DNA from: a virus
DNA length: 64,000 nt
IMG/VR virus record: IMGVR_UViG_3300009788_000095
Span: 1-64,000 of that record
Strand: one strand, 5' to 3'
Position 1 is the stretch's first letter. Each line of letters begins with the position of its first letter. Position numbers and translations under genes: made by a program. The notes under the pieces were generated by a model that saw only the letters and a list, made by a program, of their open reading frames with translations, searched no databases and was not told where the DNA came from. Shown here piece after piece: positions 60,197 through 64,000 of this stretch.

Positions 60197-60396
60197 GTTA
60201 TAGTTCCAGGGAGCAAAGTTTACCTTTAGCTACAGAAGGGTATGTGCTAGGTGTAAGAGAAAGATTTATTCAGAATACTAAACTATCGGATGGTATTGTA
60301 GCGCAAGCTAATATAGCTGTTAAAGATGTAAAGATTGTCACACTTCGTATAAGTGCTCCTTCAAAGCGATTAAATTTAAGTCTGAGTAAGAATTAA
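60193..60396 (+). CDS. Hypothetical protein, 67 aa (GTG start)
   Basis: Not recognised. GTG overlaps the upstream TGA as GTGA and follows AAGAGGAGGTATT. Contains SLPLATEGYVLGVRERFIQN and a Lys/Ser-rich end. Confidence 0.55.
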   Translation: MSYSSREQSLPLATEGYVLGVRERFIQNTKLSDGIVAQANIAVKDVKIVTLRISAPSKRLNLSLSKN

Positions 60397-60407
60397 GGTG
60401 GTTAATT

Positions 60408-60767
60408 ATGGCTAAACTAGCAGAGGTTGAGGTATACGCTAATGATACAAAACTTTATTTAGAAATTACATTAGATGACGGAGATACGACTAATCCTCAG
60501 CCAATTGATTTAACTGATGTAATGTATATTCTTATTAAGGTGGCTGATAGTTTTGATGCAGAAACAAATCATTTTGTTGGTGAGTGTGAGATTGTCGGGG
60601 ATCCTGCGGATGGTAGTATTCGGTATAAATTTTTATCAGGTGAGCTGGAGAGGGGCGGCTGGGTAGGAGAAATATCGTTAGTTTATAATGATTATGAGGT
60701 TCAGACAATGGGTCATTTTAAGCTGAAAGTTAAACCTGATTTACCAAATAATATTGTAGGATATTGA
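60408..60767 (+). CDS. BppU-like baseplate N-terminal domain protein, 119 aa
   Basis: VEVYANDTKLYLEITLDDGD, DLTDVMYILIKVADSFDAET, IRYKFLSGELERGGWVGEIS and LVYNDYEVQTMGHFKLKVKP follow the immunoglobulin-like N-terminal domain of phage baseplate upper proteins (BppU), which bind the baseplate. The protein is only this domain. AAGGTGGTTAATT precedes the ATG. Confidence 0.6.
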   Translation: MAKLAEVEVYANDTKLYLEITLDDGDTTNPQPIDLTDVMYILIKVADSFDAETNHFVGECEIVGDPADGSIRYKFLSGELERGGWVGEISLVYNDYEVQTMGHFKLKVKPDLPNNIVGY

Positions 60768-60770
60768 TTT

Positions 60771-61157
60771 ATGGTATTAGTTAGTGTAGGTCTTTTTTTA
60801 TTAGCGGTATCCCTGGTTTTTTCGATAGTACTTTTTTGTATGTCCTTGTCTAAGATAAAGATTGGAGGTACTATAAATGTAAACATACCTCAGAACGGAT
60901 ATCATAAATTTGCAGGTGTTGATCCTGCTCAAGGTAAAGATAGGTCTGAAATGACAATGGTCGAACATCCCGGACCAGATGGTAGTACGATTAGTTATCC
61001 TACAGCTGTTCCGGATATGAGTATACTTGATAGTGCTAAAGTTGAAACTAATATGGATTCGGAAACATTAATTATTAAAGGTAATACCAAGGGTAGCGAT
61101 ATTAAAAGTGCTGCAGCAGAACTTAAAAAAACTAAAAGTAGCAAGGGGTTAAAATGA
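60771..61157 (+). CDS. Membrane-anchored hypothetical protein, 128 aa
   Basis: An N-terminal transmembrane helix (VSVGLFLLAVSLVFSIVLF) is followed by a soluble tail rich in Gly, Pro and Ser and a Lys-rich end (AAAELKKTKSSKGLK). It overlaps the actin-like gene by four bases, so it may anchor or regulate the filament. Confidence 0.55.
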   Translation: MVLVSVGLFLLAVSLVFSIVLFCMSLSKIKIGGTINVNIPQNGYHKFAGVDPAQGKDRSEMTMVEHPGPDGSTISYPTAVPDMSILDSAKVETNMDSETLIIKGNTKGSDIKSAAAELKKTKSSKGLK

Positions 61158-62167
61158 AGGGTTTAGATATTGGGACAGCATTTATTGTTTGTATGGAGCA
61201 AGGTACTGAGGGGAACCAGGTAGTTCGTAGTGAGAGAGATGCTTTTTTTGAAGTACCTCCAGGTGAGTTTACAAAAAATATGCTTAACCAGTCTGGGGTT
61301 AATTATGTTAAGATGGACGACAAACTATATGTTATTGGTGATAAAGCTATGGAATTTGCAGAGGTGTTTGGTAGTGAAGCGCGTAGGCCACTTGCTCGTG
61401 GCTATATCAGCCCACGAGAAAAAGAAGCGCTTCCTATTTTAAATCAGATTATTAAGGCTGTAGCCGGTAAAATAAATGAAAAAAATGAGAAATTGATATT
61501 TTCGGTACCTGCGGATACTATTGATGATTTTCAGAGACAGAATGCCTTGGTATACCACAGAGAGAGTATAGCTACACTTATAAGACATATCGGGTTTGAG
61601 CCTATTGCACTTAATGAAGGTTTAGCGGTTATTTATTCTGAACTAAAAGATTATCAATTTAGCGGCCTAAGTTTAAGCTATGGAGCCGGAATGGTAAATT
61701 TTTGTGCGTCTTGGCTATCAGTGCCTATTCCTGAGCTTACTTTTGCAATAGGTAGGGGCGGTGACTGGGTAGATGAAAGTGCTGCCCGAGCTTTAGATGA
61801 GAGTATTGCAGTAGTTTGCGGGATGAAAGAATCTCCAAATGAATTTAATCTTAATGATAATTATGAATCTGGTATTCCTCAGGCATTAAGTATTTATTAT
61901 AAAGAACTTATCAGGTATACACTAATGACCTTAGAACGTGCATTTTATAAAATAAAAAGGCGGTTTCCTAAACCGATACCTATTGTTATAAGTGGAGGAA
62001 CTACATCTCCTCCTGGATTTTTGAACCTATTTACCGAGATGACAAGAAAATGTATCTTTTCTAATTTTAAAGGAGATAGGATAGAGATAGGGGATATAAT
62101 CCAGGCCGGTAATCCATTGTACTCTGTAGCTCAAGGTTGTATGATTAAGGGTGTGATAGATGGGTAA
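61154..62167 (+). CDS. Actin-like ATPase (ParM/Alp type)
   Basis: A 337-residue actin/Hsp70-fold protein. Phosphate-1 GLDIGTA (residues 3-9), phosphate-2 LSLSYGAGMVNFCAS, a GRGGDWVDESAARALDES segment and the adenosine motif VISGGTTSPPG are in the order expected for bacterial actins such as ParM, Alp and MreB. In phages and plasmids such filaments segregate or position DNA. A ParB-like protein is encoded at 49986, but no ParR is adjacent. Overlaps neighbours by 4 and 8 bases. Confidence 0.82.
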   Translation: MKGLDIGTAFIVCMEQGTEGNQVVRSERDAFFEVPPGEFTKNMLNQSGVNYVKMDDKLYVIGDKAMEFAEVFGSEARRPLARGYISPREKEALPILNQIIKAVAGKINEKNEKLIFSVPADTIDDFQRQNALVYHRESIATLIRHIGFEPIALNEGLAVIYSELKDYQFSGLSLSYGAGMVNFCASWLSVPIPELTFAIGRGGDWVDESAARALDESIAVVCGMKESPNEFNLNDNYESGIPQALSIYYKELIRYTLMTLERAFYKIKRRFPKPIPIVISGGTTSPPGFLNLFTEMTRKCIFSNFKGDRIEIGDIIQAGNPLYSVAQGCMIKGVIDG

Positions 62168-62447
62168 TAACGAAAACGAAATTGGTAGTTTAGGTGAATC
62201 TCAGATAACTAAGCAGGAAGAAAAAGTTATTATACCACAAAGGTTAGTAGGTAAGGATGTTGTTAACTGCCCTATAGCAGCTGCTGCAGAGTCAGTTGTA
62301 CTTGTAGATTTTTGTAAAAATATATGTTCTCATTTTGTTAAATTTATTGAAGATGAGAAATATGGTAATAGGGTTGAGTGTAAATACCCTAGATTTATAA
62401 AAGTTATTAATGTTTACGGAAAAGAAAAGTCAACTACCTTTACCTAA
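62160..62447 (+). CDS. Hypothetical Cys-containing protein after the actin gene, 95 aa
   Basis: Unstructured acidic N-terminus, then CPIAAAAESVVLVDFCKNIC and YGNRVECKYPRFIKVINVYG. The C...C...C-KYPRF pattern suggests a zinc or iron site. It overlaps the actin gene by eight bases and ends where the IscB leader starts, so the IscB unit may have entered just behind it. Confidence 0.6.
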   Translation: MGNNENEIGSLGESQITKQEEKVIIPQRLVGKDVVNCPIAAAAESVVLVDFCKNICSHFVKFIEDEKYGNRVECKYPRFIKVINVYGKEKSTTFT

Positions 62448-62511
62448 AGGGTAGGGGCTTGAGTAGTGATGCTCAACGCAAGGGTTGATTAGGGAGCTAA
62501 AAGGAAATTTT
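62433..62511 (+). ncRNA. Candidate 3' part of an omega (HEARO) RNA
   Basis: The 65 bases before iscB are unusually GC-rich for this genome and can form consecutive stems: CTACCTTT with AAAGGGTAG, CTTGAG with CTCAA(C), and TCAAC with GTTGA, followed by GGGAGC. IscB proteins are guided by an omega RNA encoded just upstream, first recognised as the HEARO motif, with the guide at its 5' end. The 5' limit and guide cannot be fixed by eye. Confidence 0.45.
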
Positions 62512-63858
62512 ATGCAGAAGTTATTAGTAAAGTTAAAGAACACACCTACGGATGCTTCACAAGTCTGTAGCTCTGTAAATTCTGTATTAAACAAAGAGGG
62601 CACTCTTAGTGTGCAGAATAAAGTACTGGCTAATAACAATCCCGAAGTGAATCGAGTCTCTACAAACAAGACGCTCGTTAAAAGTAAAGTGTTTGTGCTT
62701 AACAAACAAGGTTTACCATTAATGCCCTGTAGTTATGCTAAGTCTAAAAGAATGGTTAAAAAGGGAGGAGCGAAAGTAGTTAAAAGATATCCCTTTACAA
62801 TCCAATTAACATTTGATTGTGAAAACAAAACCCAAGATATTACTTTAGGTATTGATACGGGTTTTGGTAACATTGGGTTTAGTGCTGTTTCAGAAAAGGA
62901 AGAATTAATTTCAGGAACTTTAAAACTCGATGGAAGAACTAAAGAAAGATTAGATGAAAGAAGAATGTATCGAAGATGTAGAAGAAACAAATTGTGGTAC
63001 AGGAAAGCAAGATTTAGTAATCGAAAGAAAAAAGAAGGATGGTTACCTCCTTCAACCCAAAGACGGTATGATACACATTTGAATTTAATTAACGGGTTGA
63101 AAAAGATACTGCCCATCACTTTAATTACTGTTGAAGTAGCAAAGTTTGATATCCAGAAGATAGAGAATCCAGATATCCAAGGAAAAGAATACCAGCAAGG
63201 TAATTTGTACGAATATCAAAATACAAGAAGTTACTTAATGGCTAGAGAAAAGGGTAAGTGCCAGTTATGTAGTAAAGATTTTAAAGGTCAACCAAGTCAC
63301 CTACACCACTGTAAACAACGAAATGAAGCGGGTAGTAATAGACCTGAAAACTTAGCCTTACTTCATAAAGTATGTCACACGAAGCTACACAGAAAAGGAT
63401 TAAAACTATTTAAACCAAAAGAATATAAGGCCAATATATTTATGTCTATTATAAACAAAAGGTTCTGGAAAGATGTTTCTAATTTAAAAGTTACTTACGG
63501 TAATACAACATTTGTTGATAGAAATAATTTAGAGTTAGAAAAATCTCATGTTAACGACGCTTTTGTTATTGCTAACGGTTCTAGTCAGAGAAGGTGTAAA
63601 GCGTTTAGTATACTTCAAAAGCGTAGAGCGAATCGAGCGTTGCAGTTAAATAGAAAAGGATTTAAACTTTCTATTCGTAAACAGAGATATAACTTACAGC
63701 CGCATGACTTAGTTAAAGTTAATAACCTTATTTGCACTGTTATTGGAACTCATTGCAAAGGTACTAGAGTTATGATTAATAAATTGGATAGAAAAGTTAG
63801 TGAGTCAATTAAAAATATAGAATGGAGTTTTCATTTTGGAAGTTTTACATATAATTAA
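62512..63858 (+). CDS. iscB: IscB RNA-guided HNH/RuvC nuclease
   Basis: A 448-residue protein with full IscB architecture: PLMP motif (69-72), RuvC-I LGIDTGFGNIGF with D115, Arg-rich bridge helix (RRMYRRCRRNKLWYRKAR), RuvC-II near VEVAKFD, HNH domain with CQLC...LHHCKQR...NLALLHKVCH, and RuvC-III SHVNDAF. These residues look intact, so it should cut DNA guided by its omega RNA. The start follows AAAAGGAAATTTT. An extra segment of about 57 residues precedes the PLMP domain. No TnpA is seen nearby. Confidence 0.92.
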   Translation: MQKLLVKLKNTPTDASQVCSSVNSVLNKEGTLSVQNKVLANNNPEVNRVSTNKTLVKSKVFVLNKQGLPLMPCSYAKSKRMVKKGGAKVVKRYPFTIQLTFDCENKTQDITLGIDTGFGNIGFSAVSEKEELISGTLKLDGRTKERLDERRMYRRCRRNKLWYRKARFSNRKKKEGWLPPSTQRRYDTHLNLINGLKKILPITLITVEVAKFDIQKIENPDIQGKEYQQGNLYEYQNTRSYLMAREKGKCQLCSKDFKGQPSHLHHCKQRNEAGSNRPENLALLHKVCHTKLHRKGLKLFKPKEYKANIFMSIINKRFWKDVSNLKVTYGNTTFVDRNNLELEKSHVNDAFVIANGSSQRRCKAFSILQKRRANRALQLNRKGFKLSIRKQRYNLQPHDLVKVNNLICTVIGTHCKGTRVMINKLDRKVSESIKNIEWSFHFGSFTYN

Positions 63859-63917
63859 AAAGGAGAGTGACAGTTTCTCTGTTGCTTAAAGGCGACAGTT
63901 TCCTTGTCGAAAAGGTT

Positions 63918-64000
63918 ATGATCGATCAAAACTTAGAAAGTATCACTTCTACGGTAGCTACTTTTATTGATCATTGGTGGGCATGGCTAGTACCTGTTGT
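63918..64000 (+). CDS. Partial CDS running off the right edge
   Basis: The visible part reads MIDQNLESITSTVATFIDHW then WAWLVPVV, the beginning of a protein with an early hydrophobic segment. The same frame is open back to a GTG at 63867. Too short to identify. It continues the rightward late operon beyond IscB. Confidence 0.4.
   Translation, partial: MIDQNLESITSTVATFIDHWWAWLVPV

Noticed and set aside
62485-62511. Earlier TTG start for iscB at 62485
   Set aside because: It lies within the structured leader; the ATG at 62512 has a well-placed AAAGGA site.
60408-64000. Search for terminase, portal or capsid genes in the late region
   Set aside because: No ORF shows the ATPase, nuclease or capsid patterns expected; these must lie outside the window.

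Overview
The window looks like part of a large, AT-rich double-stranded DNA bacteriophage genome, or a phage-like megaplasmid. It holds about 150 tightly packed genes, mostly under 100 codons, joined by ATGA- or TAATG-type stop/start overlaps in long operons. Tail-fibre-like, baseplate-like and holin-like genes support a phage. No terminase, portal, capsid or polymerase is inside the window. Strong AGGAGG-type Shine-Dalgarno sites and near-perfect TTGACA-N17-TATAAT promoters point to an AT-rich bacterial host with ordinary sigma70-type transcription. A membrane protein resembling the Firmicutes ABC type IV (CmpB-like) family hints at, but does not prove, a low-GC Gram-positive host.

Layout: (1) 1-1.2 kb is the end of a rightward operon, closed by a tRNA-Leu-like gene. 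(2) 1.3-14 kb runs leftward and carries DNA metabolism and regulation: an SF2 helicase, a Spo11/topoisomerase VI-A-like TOPRIM protein, a dCMP deaminase, a sigma-like factor, a RuvB-type ATPase with an added zinc domain, an HNH/AP2-type endonuclease beside a truncated PP-loop gene, a lipoprotein and membrane proteins. (3) 14-28 kb is a leftward island of dozens of tiny acidic or zinc-ribbon genes plus an SSB-like OB-fold protein; four genes here appear split by single-base frameshifts. (4) 28.1-29.9 kb is mostly non-coding, with iteron-like repeats, hairpins and a dense cluster of a roughly 40-bp promoter-like repeat pointing left. (5) 29.9-36.3 kb is more leftward small genes, including a JAMM (RadC-like) protein and a DUF2958 protein, ending at a 60-nt tRNA-like element. 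(6) 36.3-37.0 kb is a divergent control region with direct repeats and a consensus promoter. (7) 37.0-46.3 kb runs rightward: small genes, a tRNA-Ser-like gene, then a metabolic set of SpeD-like, dihydroorotate-dehydrogenase-like and DUF3326 proteins, ending with a J-domain protein and a candidate small RNA. (8) 46.4-51.7 kb runs leftward: PD-(D/E)XK nuclease, membrane-anchored lytic transglycosylase, ParB-like protein. (9) 51.8-52.9 kb has an apparently leaderless gene and a series of hairpins. (10) 52.9-64 kb is a rightward late-type operon: tail-fibre and baseplate-like proteins, membrane/holin-like proteins, an actin-like ATPase, and a full-length IscB RNA-guided nuclease preceded by a structured segment that may be its omega (HEARO) RNA.

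The most distinctive observations are: a seven-copy promoter-like element that sits directly upstream of single genes and is stacked with hairpins near 29 kb, in a genome that also encodes its own sigma-like factor; three gap-filling ORFs whose only well-placed start codon is ACG; an IscB locus in the late operon; and the SpeD-like/DHOD-like/DUF3326 cluster. Functional names rest on motifs read by eye, without database searches.
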